Below, piece after piece: positions 43,945-53,419 of a stretch of 64,000 nt of DNA. Origin of the DNA: DATATB01 sp036268995 (GTDB taxonomy: Bacteria > Planctomycetota > Planctomycetia > Pirellulales > PNKZ01). The notes below the pieces were generated by a model. That model saw nothing but the letters and a program-made list of their open reading frames with translations. It made no database searches and had not been told where the DNA came from. The stretch covers positions 1 to 64,000 of the forward strand of contig DATATB010000040.1 of assembly GCA_036268995.1 (NCBI GenBank), read 5' to 3'. Numbering within the stretch: position 1 is the stretch's first letter; each line of letters begins with the position of its first letter. A program made the position numbers and the translations under genes.

Positions 43945-44928
43945 CTACTTTTTGCTTTTGAGCGTGTCGATCAGGAAGTCGTAGGCCTGCGGGTGTACGA
44001 CGTCGGGAGCGCCGGGATAGACCAGCTCGCAGGGCACGCCCACGCTGCGCAGCTTTTCCTGGAGCTTGACGCCGAAATTCGCCGTGTGCGTGGGGTCCTT
44101 CTGGTCCTGGCCCATCGCCGGCGGAGCGTTGTAAATGAGATAGATCGGGGGATCATCGGCCGAGACCAGTGCGTACGGCGAATATTCGTTGATCCAGGGC
44201 AGAATATCGGACCGATGTTCGTAAAATTTTTGGAACTGCGAATCGCGCTGTTTCGGATCGGCCATGAATCCAAAGGCATGGCCGCCGTAGCGGCTATTGG
44301 GGGTCCACTCTCGCATCTGCTGAGGGTCGAGCGTCGTCTGGGCTCCCATCACGCCGGCGCACATCAGCCGCGTCGACTCGCGCGCGATCGGATCCGAGCT
44401 TTTCGGGTCGGCCATGTCGTCGTGAAAAGCGAGCCACAAACTCGAACACGCACCGGCCGAGCCGCCGGAAGCCCCGACTCGCTTCTTATCCAAATTCCAC
44501 TCGCCGGCTTTGCTGCGAACAAACTGCAAGGCCCGGGCCGCGTCTTCGAGCGGCCATTTTACTGGCGGCTTGATCCCGGCCGCCTGGGCTTGCGAGACAA
44601 ACCGGTATTCGACCGAGACGACGGAAATGCCGGCATCCAGGTATTTTTCCAGGCCGGCGACGCGACTCTTATCGCCCGCCATCCAACCGCCGCCGTGAAT
44701 GAAGAACAACAGCGGCGTGGGCTGCGAGGCTTCGACCTTCCAGAAATCGAGCACCTGCTTCGGATCGTCGCCATAAGCGACATTGGCCAGCGTCGGCTTA
44801 GGCCCCGACGGCGGCGCCGCCTTTTTCGGCGATTTGGCGGCGGCCTTGGTCGGCGTGGGAGCATCCGCGGCAAGCGCCGGCCCGCAGCAAGCCCATTGGA
44901 TGCAAACCATCAGCAGCAAATGTTTCAT
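43945..44928 (-). CDS. secreted alpha/beta hydrolase (esterase)
   Basis: A 327-residue exported hydrolase: signal peptide MKHLLLMVCIQWACCGPALA with GAGGAC before the ATG, then a Pro/Ala/Lys-rich linker. The HGGGW oxyanion motif (FFIHGGGWMAGDK) and GASGGSAGA nucleophile elbow (Ser in GGSAG) place it in the hormone-sensitive-lipase/BD-FAE group. A late Asp and His (PGAPDVVHPQ) complete the triad. It likely cleaves short acyl or feruloyl esters of polysaccharides. It is convergent with the ABC operon and divergent from the next gene. Confidence 0.82.
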   Translation of the reverse strand: MKHLLLMVCIQWACCGPALAADAPTPTKAAAKSPKKAAPPSGPKPTLANVAYGDDPKQVLDFWKVEASQPTPLLFFIHGGGWMAGDKSRVAGLEKYLDAGISVVSVEYRFVSQAQAAGIKPPVKWPLEDAARALQFVRSKAGEWNLDKKRVGASGGSAGACSSLWLAFHDDMADPKSSDPIARESTRLMCAGVMGAQTTLDPQQMREWTPNSRYGGHAFGFMADPKQRDSQFQKFYEHRSDILPWINEYSPYALVSADDPPIYLIYNAPPAMGQDQKDPTHTANFGVKLQEKLRSVGVPCELVYPGAPDVVHPQAYDFLIDTLKSKK

Positions 44929-45170
44929 GGCTGTGTCCTCATCGGCTGGAAGATCGAAAGGAGTTTTTGCGCTAAGATGCCAGACATCGTGCCACGCCCG
45001 GGTGCGTTCCGCAACCCTTTGGCCGATTGCGGGCTGGGAATGGACGGCCCCTGCGTCCCAGCGAAGATTTCCACGCCCCTGGTTGCAACGAGGGTCGCTG
45101 GCGTCGAAACTCGTCGATACCCAGGTTTTGGACGCGTAACAATCTTCACCAGGATTCGACAGGAACTCTG

Positions 45171-46505
45171 ATGCACGCTGCTTTAATCGTCCGTCTGCTG
45201 AGCATGGCGGTGATGCTGACAAGCGGCGGCACCGCGCTGGCCGCCGGCCGCTATGTCGCGATCACCTACGGACCATCGGACCGACCCGGCGAACTGACGA
45301 TGGGCGTGACCTACACGCTGTGGCTGCCGGACGGTGCTGAAAAGCTGCGCGGAATCATCGTGCATCAGCATGGTTGCGGCACCGGAGCTTGCCAGGGCGG
45401 AGCCACTGCCGCGTACGATTTGCACTGGCAGGCGCTGGCGGCGAAGTGGGATTGCGCGCTGCTCGGCCCGTCGTACCAGCAGGCGGAGAAACAGAATTGC
45501 CGGCTATGGTGCGATCCACGCAACGGTTCCGACAAGCGATTCCTGCAAGCGATCAACGACCTGGCCCAGATGTCACAGCATCCCGAATTGAAGCGGGCAC
45601 CCTGGTGCTTGTGGGGACATTCCGGCGGCGGCTTTTGGGCCAGCCTGATGCAGACGCTGCATCCCGAGCGAATCGTCGCCATCTGGCTCCGCTCGGGCAC
45701 GGCCTTCGAAACGTGGGAGAAAGGCGAAATCGACAAGCCGGCAATCTCGGTCGCCGTGTATCAGATTCCGACGATGTGCAATCCCGGCGCGAAGGAAAAA
45801 GGCGACAAACGCTTCAATGGCGCTTGGACGGGCGCGATCGCGATGTTCAAGGCCTACCGTGCCCAGGGTGCGCCGATCGGCGTGGCCCCCGACCCGCGCA
45901 CGGCCCATGAATGCGGAGATTCGCGTTACCTGGCGATTCCGTTTTTCGATGCCTGCCTGGCCATGCGACTGCCGGCACTGGGAAGCGCCGATCAGCAGCT
46001 TCGCCCCGTAGACATGCGACAAGCCTGGTCGGCAGAGTTATTGAGCGACAAGGCACAGCCTGCCGGCAAGCTAGCAGCCGATGCCGCTCCGGCGGACGTC
46101 TGGCTGCCCAATGAACGCGTGGCCAAGGCCTGGGTCGAATACGTGAAAACCGGTGCCGTGAGCGACACCACCTCGCCGCCCGCGCCGAGCCACGTGCGGG
46201 TCTCGGCCCAATCCCAGCAGGGCGTGGAAATCACTTGGGATGCCGCGGCCGATCTGGAGAGCGGCATTCGGGCGTTCGTCATCCAGCGCGACGGCAAAGA
46301 TCTGGCCCAGGTTCCCGAGAAGCCAATCGGCAAATTTGGCCGGCCCTTATTTCAGTCCATGTCGTATCATGACACTCCGACAAAGCCGCTGCCCGTCATG
46401 CAATACGTGGACACCACCGCCGGCTCGGCGACCCCGCAGCAATATCAAGTCGTTACTGTCAACAGCGTTGGGCTGCGCTCGCAGCCTTCCGCGACGGCGC
46501 CATGA
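45171..46505 (+). CDS. secreted alpha/beta hydrolase with C-terminal FN3-like domain
   Basis: A 444-residue exported protein with AGGA before the ATG; signal peptide ends near ALAAG. The catalytic part (about 30-300) has an HQHGCGTGACQGG loop and WGHSGGGFWASL, with Ser in GHSGG as nucleophile. Residues about 345-440 form an FN3-like domain (PPAPSHVRVSAQSQQGVEITWDAAAD). Close to planctomycete esterases/PHB-depolymerase-like proteins. Substrate unknown. It shares a 240-base divergent spacer with the esterase at 43945. Confidence 0.75.
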   Translation: MHAALIVRLLSMAVMLTSGGTALAAGRYVAITYGPSDRPGELTMGVTYTLWLPDGAEKLRGIIVHQHGCGTGACQGGATAAYDLHWQALAAKWDCALLGPSYQQAEKQNCRLWCDPRNGSDKRFLQAINDLAQMSQHPELKRAPWCLWGHSGGGFWASLMQTLHPERIVAIWLRSGTAFETWEKGEIDKPAISVAVYQIPTMCNPGAKEKGDKRFNGAWTGAIAMFKAYRAQGAPIGVAPDPRTAHECGDSRYLAIPFFDACLAMRLPALGSADQQLRPVDMRQAWSAELLSDKAQPAGKLAADAAPADVWLPNERVAKAWVEYVKTGAVSDTTSPPAPSHVRVSAQSQQGVEITWDAAADLESGIRAFVIQRDGKDLAQVPEKPIGKFGRPLFQSMSYHDTPTKPLPVMQYVDTTAGSATPQQYQVVTVNSVGLRSQPSATAP

Positions 46506-46562
46506 GCACGCACGAAGCATGGAATGGCGTCGCGATGCAAGCAATCAAACAAGGAACAGCCG

Positions 46563-46757
46563 ATGGCTCTTAAACAGTGGGAAGCGATCATCCAACAGAT
46601 CGTGGACGAATCCAATCAAGAGCCGAAAGAGGCGGGCAAGCACCGGATCTTCGTGGCCTGGCGCGCAAAGCTGGAAAAGGAGCCGACGCTCTTGGCCCCC
46701 TACCAGATCGACGGCATCGTACGCGAAGTCCGGCGCAGGCTCGAAAGCACCAACTGA
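46563..46757 (+). CDS. small helical protein of unknown function
   Basis: A 64-residue soluble protein with AAGGA seven bases before the ATG. It is nearly all charged helix: LKQWEAIIQQIVDESNQE and IDGIVREVRRRLES. No family recognised. It lies 57 bases behind the hydrolase gene. A 25-codon frame overlapping its stop (46757-46834, MAKTSARAAPTIALIVPIG...) is too short to support. Confidence 0.55.
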   Translation: MALKQWEAIIQQIVDESNQEPKEAGKHRIFVAWRAKLEKEPTLLAPYQIDGIVREVRRRLESTN

Positions 46758-46917
46758 TGGCAAAAACTTCCGCTCGGGCAGCGCCGACAATCGCTTTGAT
46801 CGTTCCAATCGGCATCCTCGGCTGCGGCGAATAAGCGTGTGCTAGGCTTCGATCGGCACCGCCTTCTGGGCGTGCCGCCGCCAGGCATCGACCCTTCCCT
46901 TCGCACGAGTATCAAGC

Positions 46918-47280
46918 ATGTTCGCCGCACTGATTGTCTCGAATATCGTGGAAACGCCCCGTTGGATCACGGAGCATGTCGCCTTCAAATCGAAGAAGCA
47001 CGCCCAGCCGTTCTTGGACGGCGCCGAACTCGACGACTTGCCGGATGGCCACATCTTGCAAGCGACGCCAATTTTTCCGCCCGACGGGCAGACGCTCGAT
47101 CCGTTTTCGTCGGCCGTCACCACTCCGTTTACAAGCCCGTCGGAAGCGCAAGCCGTGGCCGTGGCAGAAGCCGTCCGCGCCAACCCGCCGGAAGATTTGA
47201 AGCGGCACTCGGTCGATCGCTCGACGCCGATCTACGTGGTGGACGCGAAGACCCGCTGTGCCCGCGCCGTGGGTATCTAG
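46918..47280 (+). CDS. hypothetical protein
   Basis: A 120-residue soluble protein: MFAALIVSNIVETPRWITEHV, a central VTTPFTSPSEAQAVAVAEAVRANPP stretch and a final IYVVDAKTRCARAVGI. No ribosome site and no known motif; the composition matches the chromosome. It is convergent with the next gene. Confidence 0.45.
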   Translation: MFAALIVSNIVETPRWITEHVAFKSKKHAQPFLDGAELDDLPDGHILQATPIFPPDGQTLDPFSSAVTTPFTSPSEAQAVAVAEAVRANPPEDLKRHSVDRSTPIYVVDAKTRCARAVGI

Positions 47281-47287
47281 GCGGTCG

Positions 47288-47512
47288 TTAGCCGGCCATT
47301 ACCAGGGCGTAATTCGCCCGCACGTATTCGTCGGCGTCGTCCATGGTCTTGAACGTCTTGGCCTCGGTCATCACCGTGGACCATCGAGCGCCGGTCCACA
47401 CCTGGTAAGTCTCGGACAGCCGTTTTTGGATCCGGCTGCTCGGGCTACCGTCGGAATGACGATCCGACGTAATGACGAATTGGTCGCCCTGAGTGCGTGG
47501 CATGATTCCCAT
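47288..47512 (-). CDS. small hypothetical protein
   Basis: A 74-residue protein with a strong GGAGGT eight bases before its ATG. The sequence (GDQFVITSDRHSDG, YQVWTGARWSTVMTEAKTF, MDDADEYVRANYALV) resembles a small alpha/beta fold. No family recognised. Confidence 0.55.
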   Translation of the reverse strand: MGIMPRTQGDQFVITSDRHSDGSPSSRIQKRLSETYQVWTGARWSTVMTEAKTFKTMDDADEYVRANYALVMAG

Positions 47513-47539
47513 GTGGCATGACCTCCACGGGCCGAATCT

Positions 47540-47812
47540 TCAACCCTTGATGTCGCGATCCAGCCAGCGGCGGAGCCGGCCGTAGAAATGCGACGTGCCT
47601 TCGCCCGGCTCGCGTTTGCATTCGCCAAACTGGCTCAAGCGAGTTCGAAGCTCGGCTTGTCCGCTGGTCGACTTCTCCAACTGCAAGATGAACCCTTGCA
47701 AATGCGCGAGCTTGCTCTCGATCTGCTCCTCGGGCGACAAGTTTCGCTGCCGATCCCAGAATTGCTGCACCTCTTCCAAGTTCTCCTGCTTCGACTTACA
47801 GGTCGGGTTCAT
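47540..47812 (-). CDS. small helical hypothetical protein
   Basis: A 90-residue protein with AGGAGA before the ATG. Helical and charged (NLEEVQQFWDRQRNLSPEE, LAHLQGFILQLEKSTSGQ), consistent with a short coiled coil. It precedes the 47288 gene on the same strand by 27 bases, so the two are probably co-transcribed. Function unknown. Confidence 0.55.
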   Translation of the reverse strand: MNPTCKSKQENLEEVQQFWDRQRNLSPEEQIESKLAHLQGFILQLEKSTSGQAELRTRLSQFGECKREPGEGTSHFYGRLRRWLDRDIKG

Positions 47813-47917
47813 TGTTTTCTCCTAGCTTGCTCTGGCCAGCCGCTTCTAGCATCATAGCAGCCTTGGCCGGCAAACGGTTGGAATCCTCGGCTCCGAAAAA
47901 AATCGGGCCTGCGCGCC

Positions 47918-48214
47918 ATGAAATTCTTCCGCTATCGCCGACCCTCCTTAAAAACCCTGCTGGGCGTCACCCGGGCCAAAAAGCGGTTGAAAAAGGACCT
48001 GGGCATCACGGCCCTACTCCGGCCCCTACGCTGGTGGCCCAACCAGAAGCGGCGAATCAAACGCGAGATCGGCTACGAATCCGAGCCCGGCCGGCTGCTG
48101 CGCGACGGCCTGCCCAACAAGCCGATCGGCTGCCTGCTGGCCGTGGCGCTCTTGGGCGCGGGGCTGTTGGAGCTGACCGCGCTCGGCATCCAGCTTTTGC
48201 TGGCAGACTCGTAA
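47918..48214 (+). CDS. small basic protein with C-terminal membrane segment
   Basis: A 98-residue protein. Residues 1-70 are very basic (RRPSLKTLLGVTRAKKRLKKD, NQKRRIKREIGYESEPGR). A hydrophobic segment (about 75-96, IGCLLAVALLGAGLLELTALG) is a likely tail anchor. Such a layout would place a basic domain in the cytoplasm. No family recognised. Confidence 0.5.
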   Translation: MKFFRYRRPSLKTLLGVTRAKKRLKKDLGITALLRPLRWWPNQKRRIKREIGYESEPGRLLRDGLPNKPIGCLLAVALLGAGLLELTALGIQLLLADS

Positions 48215-48216
48215 TA

Positions 48217-48261
48217 TGGCGAGCCCCGTAATTTGGCGAGCCCCGAGGCGTCAGCCCGGGG
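48217..48261. repeat. REP-like element
   Basis: TGGCGAGCCCCG occurs twice (48217-48228 and 48234-48245), the second running into CCCCG-N11-CGGGG. This resembles the GC-rich GAGCC...GGGG palindromic repeats scattered in planctomycete intergenic DNA. Confidence 0.4.
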
Positions 48262-48392
48262 AGTCCCCATTTCTTGCCGCGCCAATTTGCGTCACGGGCG
48301 TCGTGCGGGGATAATCCGTCAGAGGATCGCGGTCCTGAGGCCACCGCCGCGCATCGGCCTGGCCCGATCGCGCGAACAGTGAGGAGCGGCAG

Positions 48393-51300
48393 ATGACTCG
48401 TCTCACGCGATGCGTGCAAGGCCGACGGGCGGCCGGTTGGATACTGGCGTTGTTCTGCCTGGTGACGAGTCTTGCAGCGCCGCTTGCGGGCGGCGAGCCG
48501 CCGCCGGGCGACGCCGCGCGCCGCGCGGAGTTTCAAGAGCGCGGTCGGCTGTGGCAGCAAGCCCAGCAACTGCGCGCAGCCGGCAAAACGGCCGAGGCCA
48601 TCGCCGCCGGCGAAGCCATGCTGGCCATCGAGCGCAAGCTGTACCCCAAACCGGCCGAAGATCTCGCGTTCTCGCTCGATTGGCTGGGCGACGCGGAACT
48701 CGGACGCGAAGATTTTCCCCAGGCCGAAAAACGCTTCCGCGAGGCGCTCAACATCCGCACAGCCGTGTTCGGCGCCGAGCACTGGAAAGTGACGGACGCC
48801 AGGCTGAAAATCGAGCGAGCCCAACTGCTGGCCCGGCTCAGCCCGCAAGACTGGCAGGACCTGCGCGCCGCCGACGCCGCCGACAGCGAGCGCGACGCTC
48901 TCCAGCGCGAAGGCAAATACTCGGCCGCCATCGCGCCGGCCGAGAAGTGCCGCGACATTCGTCTGCGCATTCTCGGCGCTGCCGATAGGGACAGCGCGTC
49001 GGCCGTGGACGGGCTGGCTGCGATGTACCAGTACTCCGGCGATCTGGCCCGCGCAGTGCCCCTGTTTCTTCAGGCACTGGAAATCCGCAAAGCGGCCTTG
49101 GGCGACAAGCACCCCGGCTACGCCACGAGCCTCAACAATCTGGCCTCGCTGTACGACGACATGGGCGATTACGCCCGGGCCGAGCCTCTTTATCGCCAGG
49201 CGTTGGAAATCAAGAAAACGGCCTTGGGCGACAAGCATCCCAGCTATGCCACGGGCCTCAACAATCTGGCCGAGTTGTACCGCTCGATGGGCGATTACGC
49301 CCGGGCCGAGCCCCTCTATCGCCAGGCGTTGGAAATCAAGAAAGCGGCCTTGGGTGACAAGCACCCCAACTATGCCCAGAGCCTCAACAATCTGGCCATG
49401 CTTTACGACTCGATGGGCGATTACGCCCGGGCCGAGCCCCTCTATCGTCAAGCGTTGGAAATCAAGAAAGCGGCCTTGGGCGACAAGCACCCCAGCTATG
49501 CCAGCGGCCTCAACAATCTGGCCATGCTTTACGACTCGATGGGCGATTACGCCCAGGCCGAGCCCCTCTATCGCCAGGCGTTGGATATCGACAAAGCGGC
49601 CTTGGGCGACAAGCACCCCGACTACGCTATCCACCTAAACAATCTGGCCGGGCTGTACTATTCGTTGGGCGATTACGCCCGGGCCGAGCCCCTCTATCGC
49701 CAGGCGTTGGAAATCAAGAAGGCAGCCTTGGGCGACAAGCACCCCGGTTATGCCACGGGCCTCAACAATCTCGCCGGGTTGTACCGCTCGATGGGCGATT
49801 ACGCCCGGGCCGAGCCGCTCTATCGTCAGGCGTTGGAAATCAACAAAGCGGCCTTGGGCGACAAGCACCCCAGCTATGCCACGAGCCTCAACAATCTGGC
49901 CGAGTTGTACTACGCGATGGGCGATTACGCCCGTGCCGAGCCCCTCTATCGCCAGGCGCTGGAAATCGACAAAGCAGCCTTGGGCGACAAGCACCCCGGC
50001 TTCGCTATCGACCTAAATAATCTGGCCCTGCTGGAGCTGGCGCTTGGCCGGCCGGCGGAGGCGGAAAAGCACGCGAAGCAGGCAGTGGCCATCCAGCGGG
50101 CAAGTCTCGATCTCTCCGGTGCCGTGCAGTCGGAGCGGCAGCAACTGGCCATGACCGGCGGCGTGAGGGGCTATCTCGATAACTACCTGGCCGCCGCACT
50201 GGCGGCCGGCACGTCGCCAGGCGATATCTATGCCGAGGCGGCGGCGTGGAAAGGGGCCGTCTCGGCGCAACAGCAGCAAATGCGGGCCAGGGAGCACGCC
50301 TTGGCCGCCGATCCGAAATCCGAGTTCGCCCGACTGTTTGCCCAACTCGATCAGCACAGCCGCAAGCTGGCGGCCCTGTACCGCTACACGCCCAAGCCGG
50401 AAGAAGCGGAAAAGTTCCAGCAGGCGACTCGGGCCTTGGCCGAAACGGTCGAAGCGCTCCAGCAGCAGCTTGCCGGGCTCGATCCCGACTTTCATCGCGC
50501 CTGGGCCGAACGCTCGCTCTCCAGCGATACGCTGCGCAAGGCCCTACCGGCCGGCGCGGCGCTGGTGGATCTGCTGGAATACGATCATTACATTCCGCCG
50601 CCCAAGCCGGGCGAAAAACAGCGCTGGGAGCGGCGCTATCTGGCGTTTGTCCTGCGCAACGACCGGCCGGTGGCTTGCACGCCGCTGGGACCGGCTGCCC
50701 CGATCAACGAGCTGGTCGAAACGTGGCGGGCTGGCTTTGGCCGGCTGCCGACGGCCGACGGAAAATTGCCCGGCGATGAACTTGGCAAGCTCGTCTGGCA
50801 GCCGCTGGCCGCCGAGCTGGCCGGCGCCAAGATCGTGCTTATCTCGCCGGACGGCGCGCTGGCCCAATTGCCTTGGGCCGCACTGCCGGGCGAGAAGCCG
50901 GGCACGTTTCTGATCGAACAGCGGCAGCTTGCCGTGGTGCCCGTGCCGCAGATGCTGCCCGAACTGTTGAAAGCGACTCCGCCGCCAGGTGCTCCGGCCT
51001 CGCTGTTTTTGGCCGGCGACATCGACTACGGCGGCGATCCGGGCACGTCGACCGACAAGCTTGCCTCGCGCGCGGCGGCCGCCCGCCGGCGCGACGGCTC
51101 GGTTCAGTTCGTCGGACTCGAAGCTGCGCAAGGCGAGCTGGCGTCGATTCGCGACTGGTACGAGCAGGCCGACGGCGCCGGCGACGTGAAGGCCCTGCGG
51201 CGCCGCAACGCCACCGAGTCCGCCTTCCGCGACCAGGCCCCGCGACATCCTTGGCTGCACCTGATTACGCACGGGTATTTCGCTCCCGGCCAGCCGTCGG

Positions 51301-51782
51301 ATTCCCAAAAACGCGAGCCGACCGATCCCGGCCTGCTGTCCGGGCTGGCCTTCGCCGGCGCCAACCGTCCGCCGGCCGACGGCAAGGACGACGGCATTCT
51401 CACGGCCTTGGAAGTGGCGGCGCTCGATTTATCAAAAGTCGATACGGTGGTGCTCTCGGCTTGCGAGACGGGATTGGGGCAGTCGGCCGGCGGCGAGGGA
51501 CTGCTGGGTTTGCAACGCGCGTTTCAGGTGGCCGGGGCCAAGACGGTGGTGGCCAGCTTGTGGAAAGTGCCCGACGCGGCCACCAGCCGGCTGATGCAGC
51601 GGTTCTACAAAAACATGTGGGACCGCAAACTGGGCCGCCTCGCCGCCCTGCAAGAAGCTCAGGTCTTCATGATCCACGACCAGGCCAGCCGCGGGCTCGT
51701 GCCCGAGCACCGCGAAGCCGACGACAGCCTGCTGCCGCCGCAGTACTGGGCCGCGTTTGCGCTCTCCGGCGACTGGCGCTAG
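48393..51782 (+). CDS. secreted TPR-CHAT protein
   Basis: A 1129-residue protein with GAGGAG before the ATG. A signal peptide (GWILALFCLVTSLAAPLAGG) precedes TPRs of the kinesin-light-chain kind: nine 42-residue units from about residue 200 to 575, seven almost identical (LNNLA.LY.SMGDYARAEPLYRQALEI). A linker with coiled-coil content (about 620-710) leads to a C-terminal CHAT caspase-like protease domain with His960 in LITHGYF and Cys1024 in VLSACETGLG, both catalytic residues present. The TPR array should bind a protein partner and the CHAT domain cleave it. Unlike defence CHAT proteins it is exported. Single gene upstream of a sigma factor. Confidence 0.88.
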   Translation: MTRLTRCVQGRRAAGWILALFCLVTSLAAPLAGGEPPPGDAARRAEFQERGRLWQQAQQLRAAGKTAEAIAAGEAMLAIERKLYPKPAEDLAFSLDWLGDAELGREDFPQAEKRFREALNIRTAVFGAEHWKVTDARLKIERAQLLARLSPQDWQDLRAADAADSERDALQREGKYSAAIAPAEKCRDIRLRILGAADRDSASAVDGLAAMYQYSGDLARAVPLFLQALEIRKAALGDKHPGYATSLNNLASLYDDMGDYARAEPLYRQALEIKKTALGDKHPSYATGLNNLAELYRSMGDYARAEPLYRQALEIKKAALGDKHPNYAQSLNNLAMLYDSMGDYARAEPLYRQALEIKKAALGDKHPSYASGLNNLAMLYDSMGDYAQAEPLYRQALDIDKAALGDKHPDYAIHLNNLAGLYYSLGDYARAEPLYRQALEIKKAALGDKHPGYATGLNNLAGLYRSMGDYARAEPLYRQALEINKAALGDKHPSYATSLNNLAELYYAMGDYARAEPLYRQALEIDKAALGDKHPGFAIDLNNLALLELALGRPAEAEKHAKQAVAIQRASLDLSGAVQSERQQLAMTGGVRGYLDNYLAAALAAGTSPGDIYAEAAAWKGAVSAQQQQMRAREHALAADPKSEFARLFAQLDQHSRKLAALYRYTPKPEEAEKFQQATRALAETVEALQQQLAGLDPDFHRAWAERSLSSDTLRKALPAGAALVDLLEYDHYIPPPKPGEKQRWERRYLAFVLRNDRPVACTPLGPAAPINELVETWRAGFGRLPTADGKLPGDELGKLVWQPLAAELAGAKIVLISPDGALAQLPWAALPGEKPGTFLIEQRQLAVVPVPQMLPELLKATPPPGAPASLFLAGDIDYGGDPGTSTDKLASRAAAARRRDGSVQFVGLEAAQGELASIRDWYEQADGAGDVKALRRRNATESAFRDQAPRHPWLHLITHGYFAPGQPSDSQKREPTDPGLLSGLAFAGANRPPADGKDDGILTALEVAALDLSKVDTVVLSACETGLGQSAGGEGLLGLQRAFQVAGAKTVVASLWKVPDAATSRLMQRFYKNMWDRKLGRLAALQEAQVFMIHDQASRGLVPEHREADDSLLPPQYWAAFALSGDWR
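49113..49994 (+). repeat. seven 126-bp tandem repeats coding for TPRs
   Basis: Units begin at 49113 and every 126 bases up to 49869, each ending in a GACAAGCACCCC stretch; a degenerate eighth follows at 49995. Long blocks are identical between units, which implies gene conversion or recent expansion. Confidence 0.9.
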
Positions 51783-51901
51783 CCAGGTTTTTCGCTGTTA
51801 TCCGCGGGCAGCGGTTAGCGGAGCTGCTGGCCCCCCGCTAGTCGACACGGCACAAAAGCTGCACCAGCCTCGCGGATCGACACGCGAAACCCAAGTGGGA
51901 C

Positions 51902-53407
51902 ATGCCGATGAAACGCACATCGCGGCCCCTACCGGAGGACGAGGACAACCCGTTGGAAACCGCGCCGGCGTCTTCTAATGACGACGATCTGGCCGAGGAG
52001 ACGCTGGATCGACCTGGCGTCGAAGTGGACGATGCCGGCGAGCCTGAGTCGGGCTTCAACGACGCGGTGCGCGTCTATCTGAGCCAGATGGGGGCCTTGC
52101 CGCTTTGGGATCGCGACCAGCGGCTATCGGCCGCGCGCTGGCTGAAGCAAGCGCGGCGCAAGTACCGGCGGGTCGTCCTAAATAACGATTTCATGCTGCA
52201 ATCGTCCGTGGCGCTGCTCAAGAAGGTGCGCGTGGGCCGGGTGCAGGTCGAGCGCGCGCTCGATGTGGCACCGGCCGAGATGGATGAGAAACGCCAAGTG
52301 ATGCACGCCCTGCCCGCGGCGATCGGGGAGCTCGCGTCGCTGCTGGCCGCCAATTGCCGCGACTTCAAGCTCGTCACCGACCGGCAACGTGCAAAACCAG
52401 AGCGCCGCGAGGCCTGGCGGCGGATACACCAGCGGCGCCGGTCCGCGACCGACGTCCTCCTCGGCTTCGACTTGCGCACCAGTTGGCTCGAGCATTTTCA
52501 CATTCGGCTGCGGCAAATGGCCGAGCGCATGCAAGCGCAATGGCACGAGCGCCAACGTTTACCGACTCGCGACCGGCCGCGGCGTGAGCTGACGACCCAG
52601 GTGCGGCATCAGATGCAAATGACGCTCGAGAGTCCCTCGACCATGAGCATCCGCATCGCGAAAATCGAGGCACACTATCGCCGCTACCTGGAAGCCAAGC
52701 GGACGATGACGGCCGCCAACTTGCGGCTGGTCGTGTCCATCGCCAAGCGCTATCGCAACCGGGGTTTAAGCCTCCTGGATTTAATCCAAGAGGGCAACTT
52801 GGGATTGATGCGCGCAGTCGAAAAGTTCGAGCCGGAGTTTGGTTTCACCTTCGGCACCTATGCCACCTGGTGGATTCGCCACGCCATCACCGCGGCGATC
52901 AAGAGCCAGCGCGGGCTGATCCGGCTTCCGGTGCATCTGTTCGAAGCGCAGGGAAAGCTGCGAGCAGCCGTCCGCGAGTTCTTCGCCCAACATGGCCGCC
53001 AGCCGAGCAATGAGGAACTCGCCACCGTCCTGGGCATGACGCGGGAAGCGGTCCGCAACCTCGCAAATCTTCACCATACTCCGCTCTCGCTGGATCAGGC
53101 CTATGCCGATGGCGACGACCATTCGCTTGGAGATGCCGTCGCCGATCCGCGCGAAAGCCAGTCACGCGGCGGCTTGAACGTCGCGCTGGGTGAGCAGCTA
53201 CAGTCCGCTTTAGCAACGCTCACCTCCCACGAGCGCGAGGTTTTGAGCCTGCACTTCGGGCTCGATGGCCGGCGCAGCCACACCCTGGATGAGATCGGCA
53301 AGCTCTTTTTGATGAGCCGCGAGTGGGTCCGTCAGCTCGAAAAACGCGCACTCAAGAAGCTGCAATACCCGGCGAGAGCGCCGCATCTGCGCGAATTCTT
53401 GCCATAG
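51902..53407 (+). CDS. sigma-70 family RNA polymerase sigma factor (RpoD/SigA group)
   Basis: A 501-residue sigma factor. After an acidic N-terminus, region 1.2 (DAVRVYLSQMGALPLWDRDQR) starts near residue 57. A long non-conserved insert (about 100-250) follows. Region 2 is typical: NLRLVVSIAKRYRNRGLSLLDLIQEGNLGLMRAVEKFE and FTFGTYATWWIRHAI. Region 3 and region 4 (LSLHFGLDGRRSHTLDEIGKLF, SREWVRQLEKRALKKLQ) complete it. The ATG at 51908 is an alternative start. Planctomycetes carry several such paralogues; the insert and different N-terminus argue for an alternative group 2/3 factor rather than the main RpoD. Confidence 0.88.
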   Translation: MPMKRTSRPLPEDEDNPLETAPASSNDDDLAEETLDRPGVEVDDAGEPESGFNDAVRVYLSQMGALPLWDRDQRLSAARWLKQARRKYRRVVLNNDFMLQSSVALLKKVRVGRVQVERALDVAPAEMDEKRQVMHALPAAIGELASLLAANCRDFKLVTDRQRAKPERREAWRRIHQRRRSATDVLLGFDLRTSWLEHFHIRLRQMAERMQAQWHERQRLPTRDRPRRELTTQVRHQMQMTLESPSTMSIRIAKIEAHYRRYLEAKRTMTAANLRLVVSIAKRYRNRGLSLLDLIQEGNLGLMRAVEKFEPEFGFTFGTYATWWIRHAITAAIKSQRGLIRLPVHLFEAQGKLRAAVREFFAQHGRQPSNEELATVLGMTREAVRNLANLHHTPLSLDQAYADGDDHSLGDAVADPRESQSRGGLNVALGEQLQSALATLTSHEREVLSLHFGLDGRRSHTLDEIGKLFLMSREWVRQLEKRALKKLQYPARAPHLREFLP

Positions 53408-53419
53408 CACTCGTCGCGA

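Noticed and set aside
46757..46834. 25-codon frame with lipobox-like LGC overlapping the 64-residue gene
   Set aside because: Too short to support and the lipobox is at the very end of the peptide.
49113..49994. Regular repeats that could be taken for a CRISPR array
   Set aside because: The 126-bp units are in-frame TPR codons without spacers of CRISPR size.
48393..51782. TPR-CHAT as a CRISPR type III-E (craspase-like) defence component
   Set aside because: It has a signal peptide and no Cas genes or CRISPR array are nearby.
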